Positions 1 through 10,287 of a DNA stretch of 64,000 bases are shown here, one piece after another. The notes under the pieces were generated by a model, which saw only the letters and a list, made by a program, of their open reading frames with translations, was not told the origin of the DNA and ran no database searches. Origin of the DNA: Macrophomina tecta (taxonomy: Eukaryota; Ascomycota; Dothideomycetes; Botryosphaeriales; Botryosphaeriaceae); assembly GCA_024180945.1 (NCBI GenBank), contig JAKSGN010000036.1, positions 124,001 to 188,000 of the forward strand, read 5' to 3'. The position numbers were made by a program, and so were the translations under genes. Each line of letters begins with the position of its first letter. Within the stretch, counting starts at the first letter, position 1.

Positions 1-1
1 G

Positions 2-1301
2 ATTGTCCTCTCCTCCTGGTGGGGTCGCGCTCCTGTCATGTTCTGGAGTACATTCCTGGGCGCGCTTTGCACGCTCGCCTGCGCTCTGACCACCAGTTTC
101 GACACCTTCTACGCCTTTCGAGCTCTCATGGGCCTCACCTTGACTGCGTATCAAGTGACCGGCTTAGCCTGTATCAAGGATATGTTCTACTTGCACGAAC
201 ACGCCCGTAAGATCAACATCTGGGCGGCTTCTTTCGTACTCTCCCCGTACCTTGGGCCCTGCCTGGCCAATTTTATGATTTCTGGACTCGAGAAGTGGCG
301 GCCGGTCATGTGGATGGTCCTGGGAGTCATCGGCCTGGATCTGGTCATAATACTCCTGTTCGCAGATGAGACGTTCTACAACCGGAATGTACCGGCTTCC
401 CAGCTGCCTCCCAGACACTCCTCATACTACCAAAGACTACTCCGCATACTAGGTATCTGGCAGATTCAGCATCACAGTGGCTACCTTCCGTTTTTCTCCG
501 TAAGTGTCAGGCGGCTCGCCTTCACTATTCTGAAGCCAGTAGTTCTTCCAGCGATGCTCTACTAGTAAGTCAACCCCTTGCGATCCATCCTTGTCTGACA
601 GTCCGCACAGCTGCATGTCCTTCATGTGGGCTGTCGGTATCAACATCACTTCGTCCCTACTGTTGGAGACTCCCGTCGAGGCCGGAGGCTACGGCTTTTC
701 TTCAAAAGGCGTAGGGTTCCTTTACTTCACTCCGATGGTTGCTGTCGGACTTGGAGAAGCCTTTGGGCATTGGTTCAACGACTTCGTCGCCGCATGGCAT
801 ATCCGTCGCCACCACGGCCGCTTTGCGCCGGAATCTCGCTTGTGGACTTGCTATCTCGCCGTCATCTTCATGGTCCCAGGGTTAGCTGTGGTTGGGTGTA
901 CTTTGCACGAGCACCTCCACTACGTTGGAATTATCATGGGGTGCGTTTGCAGCCGGCCTTGGTAGAGTTTCTTCTTGCTCACAGCGTGCAGATGGGGCCT
1001 TTACATCTTCGGTGTCATGCTTGCCACTGTTGCTATCACGGCCTATTCGTTAGACAGCTTCCCGTCTGCTTCGCCAGAAATCGCGGGCCTGCTCAACTTT
1101 TCCAGGGTCATAGGCGGTTTCGCAGTCGGCTACTTCCAAGCCCCTTGGGGAGAAAGAGTGGGATATAACGTTAGTTTTGGCACCCAGGCAGTCATCGTGG
1201 CTGTCGCTGCGTCTATCGTTGTGGTCATTCACCGGTGGGGCGCCCCGCTTAGAGTGAGGGGGCTAAAGATAGGCGAGTCCTTGCAGCTCGAAAAGATCTG
1301 A
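2..1301 (+). CDS. MFS transporter, 5' end cut off by the window
   Basis: Membrane transporter of the major facilitator superfamily, probably of the DHA1 (12-TM drug:H+ antiporter-like) group; the substrate cannot be told. Three exons fit: 2-564, 611-940 and 992-1301, with introns of 46 bp (GTAAGT..CACAG) and 51 bp (GTGCGT..GCAG), giving about 400 residues before the stop at 1299-1301. The open frame begins before the window; its first residues (SSWWGRAPV) look like the MFS loop 2-3 GRRPV motif, so roughly the first TM segments are missing. Hydrophobic helices follow, and the segment IKDMFYLHEHARKINIW matches the usual loop after TM4 (D-FF-HERG). The C-terminal half contains further TM segments and ends in GESLQLEKI. 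The large central cytosolic loop lies around 390-470. Confidence is high for the family and low for the substrate. Confidence 0.85.
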
Positions 1302-1810
1302 GCTATCTGAGGTCGTATTACGAGCATTAGCGCAGCGGTGGACATGTCGCATGCTCTCATTGTGTAGTGAGAGACGTGCGGCTTTCTATTGCACTGTCCT
1401 CACACGGATGGACTAAAGCCGCTTGAGAATCTGATCAATAGCTTTTGCCCTTTCCTTCGGCGCTATAAATGAAGGGAAACAACACCAAGAGAACACACAA
1501 ATCTTATCCTGGCGGCAAAGGCGACAGATCCTATGAGAAATAACTTCCCCCAAAGTCCTAAGAGGAAGGCAGAAGCGTCGTGAAGTTCAAGCACCTAGAA
1601 GAGCCTTACAATGTCACATGGAAGGGCTTCCGGCTTCATCACCCGTCAAGTTTACTCAGCGCTTTGACTCTTTTGTGACCACGCCTTCGCGGGCGAGGTA
1701 GGTAGAGCCGAGGTCACACGCATTGTTGAAAACGCTCTCGCAATCGCATACTGAAAATTCGCCAGTACCAAATCTCTTGAACATGTAAATGTAGCCGGTG
1801 CCGAGTTTGA
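1302..1810. other. Gene-free stretch
   Basis: No recognisable gene. A minus-strand reading frame ends at 1656 and reads like protein between about 1812 and 1656 (GTGYIYMFKRFGTGEFSV, CDCESVFNN), but it has no start outside the neighbouring copia relic and I do not recognise it. It may be an orphan exon or chance. Confidence 0.4.
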
Positions 1811-2101
1811 GCCGAGTACATGGCAATTTCCGCTTGCGCCGAGGAATCTCAGCGGCTCGTGCGGCTACTGCGTGAAATGGACGCAAGAAAGTATGTTCCC
1901 CAGGTCATTCCCTTATCGAGCATTATGGCGCGAGAACGAGAAGTTCCGCAGTGACTGCGTCTTCGTGAAGAGGTACAACCAGGCCGCCGGGAGTTTATCC
2001 AGAGCAACCGTATTGACGTCGAATATGTGCGTCCAGAGAAAATGGTGGCCAACGGGCTCAATAGGCCTCTGTCAAAGGAAGGCTTCGAGAGTGTTGTGTA
2101 A
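1811..2101 (+). mobile_element. Ty1/copia retrotransposon relic (end of RNase H)
   Basis: One frame reads AEYMAISACAEES, then LVRLLREMDARKYVP, a TGA stop, and, resuming at about 1964, EFIQSNRIDVEYVRPEKMV and ANGLNRPLSKEGFESVV, ending in TAA at 2099-2101. This follows the last part of the copia RNase H domain: the AEYMAL-A motif, the LL-E segment, and the C-terminal EYVPTEDMVADGLTKPL-type tail. An internal stop, and another at 1808-1810 just before the fragment, show it is dead. Integrase and reverse transcriptase are absent, so only the 3' end of pol is left. A 3' LTR could follow after 2101, but no pair of LTRs was found. Confidence 0.65.
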
Positions 2102-2569
2102 GTCAGCTGGCACTAAAGAGGGGATCCAGACGGTACGGACTGAGTGGGAGTGTTTGGGAAAACAGCCCGGCTACCGTCACTCCTGTAGCATGCCACATAG
2201 GTAGTTCGCCCTCAGTAGAACTGGCGTAGCACGTGACTCACACATATATCCTCGCGCATGCAGGCTAAGAGAGATGGAATCAACCAATTGAGCGTGAGCT
2301 CTTAATACCCATTAAGCTATATAAAGCTCATAGCCTAATACTGATTAAGCACATAAACAAGCAAAGGTATACAAGGCATTTAGCCTGTTTAGATAGTAAA
2401 TGGAGAACTGAAAAAAAAAAAGAAAAAAACCATTAAGATATCCCATCAATAACTAGCCGTCCAGATCTTAGGAAAACCAATGAAAAGCTCGTGGTATAAA
2501 TTTCAGGTATCTCTCTGTCCCTCACTGAACTCCATGTTTAACGCAATGATATAGCTTGCCAAAGCACAT
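2102..2569. other. AT-rich gene-free stretch
   Basis: AT-rich DNA with an A-rich tract near 2410-2430. It may include the LTR or 3' flank of the copia relic and holds the 3' side of the SDR gene. No gene seen. Confidence 0.4.
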
Positions 2570-3593
2570 TCACTCGCGCTTTACGGTCCGCTGTCCCCTC
2601 TCGTAAATGGCTTTCCTTGCTTCCTTTTTGTCTAGCCCTGCCGAAGACAGAGCTGTCCCATCGAATATCTTCCTCCATCCTATAGCATGGAGGAACCACA
2701 CCAACATAGCATTGGTGCCCTTCCATAGATATTCATTCTTCCCGATTGCAGGCTTTGAAACGACCGCATCCACAATCTGGCGGGCAAATTCTTCGGGTTT
2801 CATGCTGTTCTTTGCGTGCGCTCGGCCCCTTTCTTTAACGGCCGCTTCGACATCGGCATAGAGACTGTCTGGACCGAAGGAAACGTTGTTAGGAGACATT
2901 AGCCTCGTCGTGACTTCACCCATAAACAGCGTCACAACTTTGATTCCAAGAGGGGCCAGCTCGAGCCGGAGCGTGTCGGAGTAGGAAGTGACCGCGGCTT
3001 TGGTAGCATTGTATGCGGCAGAGAAGGGGAGCGGCAGACGGCTGAGGACGGAGGATGTGTTGATTATGGTGGGCGGAGTCTTAGAGTCGGGCACAGCGGC
3101 GAGAAGGAGAGGGACGAAGGCCGTCACCATGTCGAACAGGCCAAACACGTTGGCGTCGAACATTTGGCGGACGCGGGCGGGATCTTGCTCAATCGCTGGG
3201 GCCTCGTGCACTGTCGGGTCCGTCAGAACGCCGGGGGTTGGGATGATCGTCCGGGGAAGCACATACTGACGCCAGCGTTGTTGAAAAGTATGTCCAGCTT
3301 ACCTCCGGTGCGCTTTACCACCTCCGCCTTGAGCGCGGCAATGCTATCCGCGCTCGTCACATCCAGCGGAAGCACCTCGATACCTTTCGCTTCGAGGTCG
3401 GCGAGCGACTTGGTCGACCGAGCGGTTGCGTAGACGCGCATGCCCTTTTCAGCAAATTTAAGGGCAAGGTCATGGCCGACACCACCGGCCGAGCAGCTAG
3501 GGTAATCAGGATTAGATTCTGCTAGCGATAAACTGTTCAAGAGAGCTCTGCTAACCCAGTGATGAGAATGGAGCGCTTAAGCGTTGAAGTCAT
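2570..3593 (-). CDS. Short-chain dehydrogenase/reductase, Ayr1-like
   Basis: NAD(P)-dependent classical SDR of about 302 residues. The closest named relatives by pattern are fungal 1-acyldihydroxyacetone-phosphate reductases (Ayr1) of lipid synthesis, but the substrate is an inference. Exons on the minus strand are 3593-3557 (the last base may be read as 3556), 3496-3267 and 3210-2570; introns are 59 bp (GTTAGC..CTAG) and 56 bp (GTATGT..ACAG, with a TTCTGAC branch site). Splicing restores MTSTLKRSILITGCSAGG, the TGxxxGxG cofactor motif at residues 12-20; without the first intron the start would be a nonsense peptide. NNAG follows at the second splice junction, and the catalytic YNATK (Y-x3-K) is present. 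The C-terminal part contains a hydrophobic stretch (MLVWFLHAIGW) that could dock to membranes. No defect seen. Confidence 0.88.
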
Positions 3594-4540
3594 ATTGGCG
3601 TCTGTGGAGAAAGAAACGACTCGATGTGGGCGAGGTCCAAATGCGCTTTGATCCAGATTCGATGGCCGGCAAGTGCAGCTTTATGAACTACTTGGGCTTA
3701 CCCCGGCGCGGCCCTGCGGAATACTTACATGGAATGGGGTGGTGGATGGTTTAGTAATCTTCCTGGTGCAGGCAAACCAGTTGGCCCGATCGCCGTCTTG
3801 GCAGAAGCCTCGGTCGGCGTCGTCAATATAATTTGTCTTCATGAGACAAGTGAATACCCCGATGTTACCGGCATCGCACGTGGTGCCTCGCCGGGACTTG
3901 TCTAGAGGCCACGGTTACCGTCGTATTCCGCTGGCTGACGCAGACCTAGACACTCGTAAGATCAAGAAATATACTCTTAACCTCCCCCCGGGTGTGGCGG
4001 AACCCCCCGTGTGAGAACCCGGCCCGCCAACTGGCAGTCGGGCGCCACTGCCATTGCACCAACCAGCCTGCAATGCTCAGTGGAGATCGGCATTTTCGCG
4101 ACTTGTTAGTCATCGATAGTTGGTCGGCGTATCTATAGTTGGTTGGCGTATCTATAGCTAGACAGGGCAGGAAAGTCTACCCCGATGCCTGCCACCCTGT
4201 GTCCCGGAATAGACCGCTTTACCGAAGAGAGGGCTCGGTGGTGGCCGGTTTGCCTGCGACTACTGGGCATGTGACTCCGGGAAACTTCCCCGCTAGTACA
4301 TCGTTCACTTCTTCGTCAATGGCTTACTTACTTGAGCAGATAAAGTGCGGCTCGATATCATGACTTACAAGGCTATGGAAAGGAGAAAACGAACGTTCCA
4401 TGACGTGGTTCGTAGGGGCGCAACGTTCCACCGCCTCTATGGGCAACATCAGGAAAATCCCCGGGCGCCAAGAGTGTTCGGTTGCAGATAAAACCCTAAA
4501 AGCGCAGTGAGCGTCTCGTCTTCGTATTGCTAGTAGTGTA
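3594..4540. other. Gene-free stretch with a short tandem repeat
   Basis: No gene recognised. Near 4117-4160 the phrase 'ttggcgtatctatag' occurs twice in tandem. The short frame at 4139-4363 has no family resemblance. Confidence 0.4.
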
Positions 4541-4968
4541 AGCTTAAGGAAGCGTGCGAGCTTAAGACTAGGTCCGTGCCTCTTGCACGTTCTGCGCTTT
4601 CTGCTTAATCTATGTACAGATTTTTGATAATATTTAGTACATGGAAATTATGGAATACATTTGTTAAAGGTCTTATTCTTGATATATTAATGCGATGCAA
4701 AACATAAGTTGAAATTTTATAAACTTATAGATCTTCCGCGCGGGTAAATGCCTGTAAAGTATCTGAACCAAAGCTTTAGAATTATCCGGCGTTATAGCTG
4801 GGAACTATTATAATTGCGAAGCGTTGAGTTACACTAGTGAAATGCACATACCACAAGCAGGACTATAAGCAGAAGGCGTAGGAGTAGCAGAAGTAGCAAA
4901 AGGAGCAGAAGGCGCGGAACGCGCAAGAGGCATGGACGTCATCTTAAGCTCGTAAGGTACCTTAAGCT
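4541..4968. mobile_element. Foldback/MITE-like element with ~65-bp terminal inverted repeats
   Basis: The left arm (4541-4606, beginning AGCTTAAGGA) and the reverse complement of the right arm (4904-4968) align over about 65 bp with a few differences, mostly transitions, and a short gap. Shared blocks include AGCTTAAGG, CGAGCTTAAGA, TGCCTCTTGC and TTCTGC. The 300-bp centre is AT-rich and non-coding. A short element with long inverted arms and no transposase is what a non-autonomous DNA transposon (MITE or foldback) looks like. The transition-type differences between arms could reflect C-to-T decay. No clean target-site duplication was found, so the exact ends may be off by some bases. Confidence 0.6.
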
Positions 4969-5333
4969 CGGGCGCAACCAGTAACGCGGACAAGTGATGC
5001 TAATATTAGTATACGTCCCCTTGCAGCGGGAACTGCCTAATAAGCCGCTTCAGGCCGCTTCAACCGCTTATAGCTGGCTGGGGATTTTCTTGATGAATGC
5101 TTGTCATTCGACACCAAAATGGGCAAAGGAAGGAGAGGGGAGACCGTTGACCATCCGCCAGATGCGCCAATCCTGTCGGAGCCGGGGTGGCATGCAATCT
5201 TCAGTCGGGCTACTCCTTCCTCCAGGCACAGTAGTTTGCTTCCTTACTAGCACATCCGAATATACGTCTCCCGTTGGTGGGTGTGGAAAAGGTGCATTCG
5301 AAAAAGTTACGCAGTCGACAGTATCAGGAATGT
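4969..5333. other. Gene-free stretch
   Basis: Nothing recognised; it is the 3' flank of the next minus-strand gene. Confidence 0.35.
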
Positions 5334-6038
5334 TTATCCTTTTTCCAACTCCTCGTAAAGCAGCTCCACCTCTACGACTCGGCGGTCCTCTTCGAGCATT
5401 CCCTTCATTCCATTGTCTTGGCAGTCGAAATACAAGCCCCAGAGGCCAGGTTCCGATGTTTCAACGGCCAGGAAGCCTTCCCAGCCGCGCCATAAGATGT
5501 GTCTTTTTCCATCCACCATCCTTGCTCCCCACGGCCCGGTAACTCCACGCTCAGCCTCCACTCTCAAACCGTGCTTCACCCGATAGGTCGACGGATCGAC
5601 GTAGTTCCAGTTCAGTTGCGGCGGGTTCTCTGAGATGGTGCTAACAATGCCTTCGTATCCCGCGCCCGGATACGGTAGGTAGTATCCCGTGAAAGGATGC
5701 AGTGGGATTTGAGGGGATTGGGTTGTCGACTGGATGTAGAGAAGGCCGTTTCGTAGAACGACATGGCTGTCCTCGAAGACGGGTTTCCTGTCTTCGGGAG
5801 TGCGCTCTGTCGCGCGTGTTTTGACGTGAGCTTTGTTCCGCATCCATGCTGACGGATCTCGTGCAGACTGCTGATCCGTGCGACGCTCTGATTGGTCTTG
5901 CAGAGAGAGAACAGCAGAGGCTGTGAGCGGTATGGTAGCAGCAAGGGAGACTAGTCCAAGTACCATGGCTGCAGCAAGGTGGAAACAAGCGTGCAAACAG
6001 TGGGTGGCGAGTGTCGGCGGGATCACTCGCGGGTTCAA
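5334..6038 (-). CDS. Conserved fungal protein of unknown function
   Basis: Single-exon frame of 234 residues. The N-terminus has a hydrophobic segment at residues 17-45 (LHACFHLAAAMVLGLVSLAA and following) that could be a signal peptide or anchor. A polar linker follows, then a compact C-terminal domain from about residue 80 with the phrases KTRATERTPEDR, HPFTGYYLPYPGAGYEGIVS, LNWNYVDPSTYRVKHG and WRGWEGFLAVE. I associate this pattern with an uncharacterised protein found across Pezizomycotina, but no function is known to me. No catalytic motif stands out. The start is uncertain because internal methionines exist. Confidence 0.6.
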   Translation of the reverse strand: MNPRVIPPTLATHCLHACFHLAAAMVLGLVSLAATIPLTASAVLSLQDQSERRTDQQSARDPSAWMRNKAHVKTRATERTPEDRKPVFEDSHVVLRNGLLYIQSTTQSPQIPLHPFTGYYLPYPGAGYEGIVSTISENPPQLNWNYVDPSTYRVKHGLRVEAERGVTGPWGARMVDGKRHILWRGWEGFLAVETSEPGLWGLYFDCQDNGMKGMLEEDRRVVEVELLYEELEKG

Positions 6039-7133
6039 CTAATAAAGTAACTCTGCTCTCTGTGGTGCCGGGTACGCTGCTGCAAGCAAGCATCTCTCAT
6101 GAAAGTGGCGTGGGAAAATGCCGCTCGTGATGGCCTTGGCGCGGAACAAAACCAATCGGTGGACTCGTCATCCTAAAGAGAGATGCTGCGTATCAAGCTG
6201 CGGCAAGGCGCCCTCGACCGTCCAACGAATAAGGGCAGAAGGAGTTTCTATGGTTTTGTGGAGAAACGAAAATCAGAGTTCGTGAAGTGACCCGTGCGAT
6301 AGCTTGCCGAAACACGCGAAATGATGATTTACTCTGTGGAAGACGATGCGTCCTTTCGTGATATTCAACGAGCTGGAGGCCGTAACCACGTTGCCAATTT
6401 GGGTGTCACCATGCTGGGCAGTATGGTGCGGATTGCCCTGGTGACAGGACAAGTTTTGCTGCAGGGTTTCGGGGGACGGTCCTGACGTCGCCCGAGGATG
6501 GGAGCCATTCGTCTTGGTTGCACTGTTGTCCGCATCACCACTATCCTTCCACAGCCGGATTTTCTCATATCTAAATATAAAACTTCTGTAGAAGCTGTGA
6601 GTGTTTCGAAGATCACTAGCTCTGTGACATGTGAAGAATCTTGCCCCTCCTTCGCCCGATCTCTCCGCACTGGCCCAATGGAATACGGACCCACCGACCC
6701 TCCTAGTCCTGAGTCCTGATCAATGAAGCACTGTCATATGTTGCCCTGATCAGTACTCAATCTGATCTTTGGGCTGCAGTGGTTTCAGCTCCGATACAAT
6801 TGTCCACATGATTGAATGCCTAATCTGGCGATCGAATGCCTAATCTGGCGATCGATGCTGTAGTCATCGTTCCGTACGACATCTATTCCCATTGCCGACC
6901 TATATGCGCTGGTATATAAATGGTGCGATCACCTACCAGAAATCACTGTTGCAAACATAGGACAAATATCGGAACTTTGCTGGCTACATTCTATCCCACT
7001 CTTTTAAATACCTAAAACATCTGCCGTTCATTCAAAGGCCCATCATTGACAGTCTCGTCGTTTGTGCCCGCTATTTTGTAAGTTGTTTCTTTTCTTCTTC
7101 TTCTTCTTCTTCTTCTTTTCTTTTTTTACATAG
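6039..7133. other. Gene-free stretch; upstream region of the small gene at 7134
   Basis: Contains a 20-bp tandem duplication (814-853 within 6.8 kb, listed separately), a TATA-like 'tatataaa' at about 6913-6920 and a pyrimidine-rich TTC run at 7089-7117 that sits in an apparent intron (7078 GTAAGT to 7133 CATAG). The frames at 6365-6719 resemble nothing known. Confidence 0.4.
6814..6853. repeat. 20-bp direct tandem repeat, two copies
   Basis: The unit gaatgcctaatctggcgatc occurs at 6814-6833 and again at 6834-6853 with no mismatch. It is probably a recent slippage duplication. Confidence 0.9.
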
Positions 7134-7624
7134 AACTCATGTGCTCATCAACACGAAAGGCACAACGGCTTTGCTAAAGACCTCAATCGGTTGCGTAATC
7201 GATTTAGCAGCTTACGAACACTGTTCGAGAAATCGACAGCAGATGAGTCAGAAGATGTGCCGGCTCAAGAAGAGAGAAAAGGGTAAGCTGCCAACCATTT
7301 CGCTCAGATGCTGGCTGTATGTGTTAAATATAATGGATTACTAGTAGCGTTTCCAACGGCAATGCGCCCGGAAACCGTAGCGGCGAAGTCAAGCCCGCGG
7401 GAAGTCAAGAAATACCTAAAGCAGGCGATGGAATAGGCCCCATCGCCTCCGGAGCGGCTGGAAATGATGACAAGAGCGGAGATGCTGCAGAAAAGCGCGA
7501 AGGCTTTGGTTTGCAGGGAGAGGATGTAAAAGGCAGTCTTAAAATCCACCTGAAACTTGATTTGGAGGCAGACATCAGTGTAACGGCCAGAGTCCGTGGA
7601 GATATCGGAATCGGGCTACTTTAG
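7134..7624 (+). CDS. Small conserved fungal protein, start codon not found
   Basis: Two exons (7134-7282 and 7345-7624) join over a 62-bp intron (GTAAGC..ACTAG) to give about 142 residues. The first part reads KDLNRLRNRFSSLRTLFEKS. A low-complexity Gly/Asn/Asp region follows, and the tail is GSLKIHLKLDLEADISV, TARVRGDIGIGLL, stop at 7622-7624. I recall this tail (an amphipathic 'IHLDLDLE..TARVKGDI.IGLL') from small uncharacterised fungal proteins. An acceptor (ACATAG) at 7133 and a matching donor (GTAAGT) at 7078 imply an upstream exon, but no in-frame ATG exists back to the stop at 6958. Either a further 5' exon lies upstream, or the start has been lost and this is a pseudogene. Confidence 0.55.
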
Positions 7625-8620
7625 GTATAATTCTTCGGGATACCAACCTAAGTATCGAAACCTCTCATCTCCTTCCCACGCACCCGGGTATAAAGTAGAA
7701 TCAAGCACGAAAGACTCTCCTGGGGCCCATCAAGCCGCGTCGAGGAATGCAGCGAAAGGATATTCTCCTAGTGCTTGCACCGTGCGGAGGTTTTGGGTGG
7801 CGCTGGAGCAACAAAAAAATCATCTGGCCCATGCACGCCAACAAAGCCCCGTGCATAGGTCATCACCCGTGAAACCTGTCGGGTTAAAATGGACTGTAGT
7901 TTTCGGAAAAAGGAACTGGATCCACGTTCTCTTCTTTTCGCCATTTTTTTTTTTTTTTTTTTAAAAAAAAAAGCACAAGTAATCGCATCCTAGTACGTCG
8001 GACGGCGGATCCATCTTGAGGCGCATCTTAGCTTCGATGCGTCCACCGGACTTAATATCCCAAGTCTCCACTTCCTTACATCTCGGCAGAGGTCATACGG
8101 AGAGGCCCTCTCTTACCGACTCTATCCCACCGGAATCCGGGTACCAGCGCCTCTTAAGCGTCGGTCCGGTTGGCACGCCCGGTGTCATTCAGGCACAATG
8201 CGTGCAGTTTTGGATAATTGCCGTTCGGGCCGGGATCGCGCAGTCTTGGTAAGGCGAGGGCCAAGGCTAGCTTGTAGCAGTATACTGTACGCTATACGCG
8301 GTACGAGGCTAATATAGGTGGTGCGGGGTGGGTGTTTCATCCGCAGAAACAGCGGTCTGTTTCCATATCCAGTGCAGCGTGAAACGAAATGAGGCGCTCT
8401 TATTCGCGGATTTAGTAAATGTAACACAGTGGGAAGTGCATGAGCTACAAGAATAGGGGCGAGTAGGCACTTGTTGTGGACCAGTCAATCTCCCTAAACG
8501 CCAGACTGCAGTATAAATTCAATGGTCCTACACCTTGCAGTTCCGTCCAAACTCCCATTCTCCAGCAGTCTTCCGTTCCCACTCTTCCCGGAAAAAAAAA
8601 AAAAAAAAGCCTACAACACG
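7625..8620. other. Gene-free stretch and GH62 promoter
   Basis: Holds a run of about 18 T followed by about 10 A near 7945-7975 that could fold as a hairpin, a TATA box for the GH62 gene, and a 17-A tract just before its ATG. No gene recognised. Confidence 0.45.
8512..8517 (+). promoter_or_regulatory. TATA box of the GH62 gene
   Basis: TATAAA 109 bp upstream of the GH62 ATG, the only good TATA match in that region. Confidence 0.5.
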
Positions 8621-9619
8621 ATGAAGCTTTCAATGGCCAATGCCGGCCTGGTGCCGACCACCATGTTGTTGCTTGGATCGGTGGCGGACGCAGCAACCTG
8701 TGCCCTTCCATCGTCGTACAAGTGGTCATCGACTGGCGCGCTGGCCCAGCCGAAGAATGGATGGGTGGCGCTCAAGGACTTCACCAACGTCGTCTACCAA
8801 GGCAAGCATCTCGTGTATGCTTCAGACCACAGCTCATCCAACTACGGCTCAATGAACTTCGGGCTCTTCTCCAACTGGTCAGACATGGCCTCGGCAAGCC
8901 AGAACGCCATGACACAGAGCGCTGTTGCGCCCACTCTGTTCTACTTCGCGCCGAAGAACGTGTGGATTCTCGCCCACCAATGGGGCCCGACTACGTTCTC
9001 CTACCGCACGTCCAGTGATCCCACAAATGCGAACGGGTGGTCGTCGCCACAGCCACTCTTTTCCGGCACCATATCAGGCTCCAGCACTGGCGCCATCGAC
9101 CAGACCGTCATAGGCGACAGCCAAAACATGTATCTATTCTTTGCCGGAGACAACGGCAAGATCTATCGGGCCAGTATGCCCATCGGGAACTTTCCCGGCA
9201 ACTTCGGCACGTCCTCGACCGTTGTCATGAGCGACACCACCAACAATCTGTTTGAGGCCGTCCAGGTGTACACCTTGCAGGGCCAGAACAAGTACCTTAT
9301 GATCGTTGAGGCCCAGGGAGCCAATGGAAGGTACTTCCGTTCCTTCACGGCCACCAGCCTGAGCGGCTCGTGGACAGCACAGGCCGCCACCGAGAGCAAC
9401 CCTTTCGCCGGCAAGGCCAACAGCGGCGCCACCTGGACCAACGACATCTCTCACGGTGATCTGGTTCGCACTAACCCAGATCAGACCTTCACCGTTGATC
9501 CATGCAACCTGCAGTTTCTCTACCAAGGACGGGACCCCAGCGCAAGCACCAGTTACGACCTTTTGCCCTACCGGCCCGGCCTGCTCACTTTGCAGAACCC
9601 GGGAGCCAAGTCAGGCTAA
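8621..9619 (+). CDS. GH62 alpha-L-arabinofuranosidase, secreted
   Basis: Removes L-arabinose side chains from arabinoxylan and arabinan outside the cell. Single exon, 332 residues, with the usual length and architecture of a GH62 protein without a carbohydrate-binding module. The start at 8621 is chosen because MKLSMANAG begins a clean signal peptide (hydrophobic [15 protein letters not shown], cleavage near residue 24); the frame is open further up, but only through a poly-A tract. The mature part starts with the conserved [13 protein letters not shown]. The three expected acidic residues of the five-bladed propeller are visible: D53 in ALKDF, the Asp in [10 protein letters not shown] and the Glu in LFEAVQVY. 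The end [13 protein letters not shown] is also typical. No defect seen. It is flanked by long non-coding stretches and is not part of a cluster. Confidence 0.95.
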   Translation: MKLSMANAGLVPTTMLLLGSVADAATCALPSSYKWSSTGALAQPKNGWVALKDFTNVVYQGKHLVYASDHSSSNYGSMNFGLFSNWSDMASASQNAMTQSAVAPTLFYFAPKNVWILAHQWGPTTFSYRTSSDPTNANGWSSPQPLFSGTISGSSTGAIDQTVIGDSQNMYLFFAGDNGKIYRASMPIGNFPGNFGTSSTVVMSDTTNNLFEAVQVYTLQGQNKYLMIVEAQGANGRYFRSFTATSLSGSWTAQAATESNPFAGKANSGATWTNDISHGDLVRTNPDQTFTVDPCNLQFLYQGRDPSASTSYDLLPYRPGLLTLQNPGAKSG

Positions 9620-10287
9620 TGGAGCGCTGTGTCTGCTATTGTTTGTGTGCTGAACAAAGAGTTAGGGGGCTACTCAGCTTGTTACACGAGCAAAGCAGCT
9701 GAGCGATACGCCCTTTTGAGGCGAACTGGTTGCAATCCTTTCCATTTGCGCGTCTTTGCTCACAGAGCTTTGCTTTCTACTGTCCATATACGGCACAATG
9801 CTTTTGAGGTTACTCCCCTGTACATAGCGACGCGGGAAAACGCAGAATATTTCGGTAACTTCACACGCAATCGCAAATTTTAGTTTATGAAGGAGAGTAT
9901 CTGGAATACCATCGGTCTTAGAAGTATTGTATGGACTGGCTCTGTAATGTGCTGTCTCTTGACCCACGTCCGACCGCTCGGGGGGCTTCGGCATCCCCGG
10001 GCGGAGAAACCCAAATCGCAAGCCAAGCTAAGCAGCTTGGCCCCCGTATCAATAATTGCCTGATTAGTTGACATACTGCCTATAGATACGAGCTGCAACG
10101 CTACCCCACACTTCCCCTTTTCCGATAAATATCAGTCCGTTCCGCATCATTATTGTAGGCTGCCACCCATCCTACGTTCCCTGAGGTGTTTTTCTTTCTC
10201 TCCTCTCGCTTTGGTTATTGCGCTCGCAAGCTATCTGCATGAATCTTGCCTAAGATCTCACTGCCTCATCAGTAATTTTTAAATAAA
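9620..10287. other. Gene-free stretch
   Basis: Between the GH62 and metalloprotease genes. No gene or repeat recognised; the overlapping short frames show no family signature. Confidence 0.4.

Noticed and set aside
6365..6719. Overlapping frames of 73 and 109 codons
   Set aside because: No family signature on either strand, and no start context or introns.
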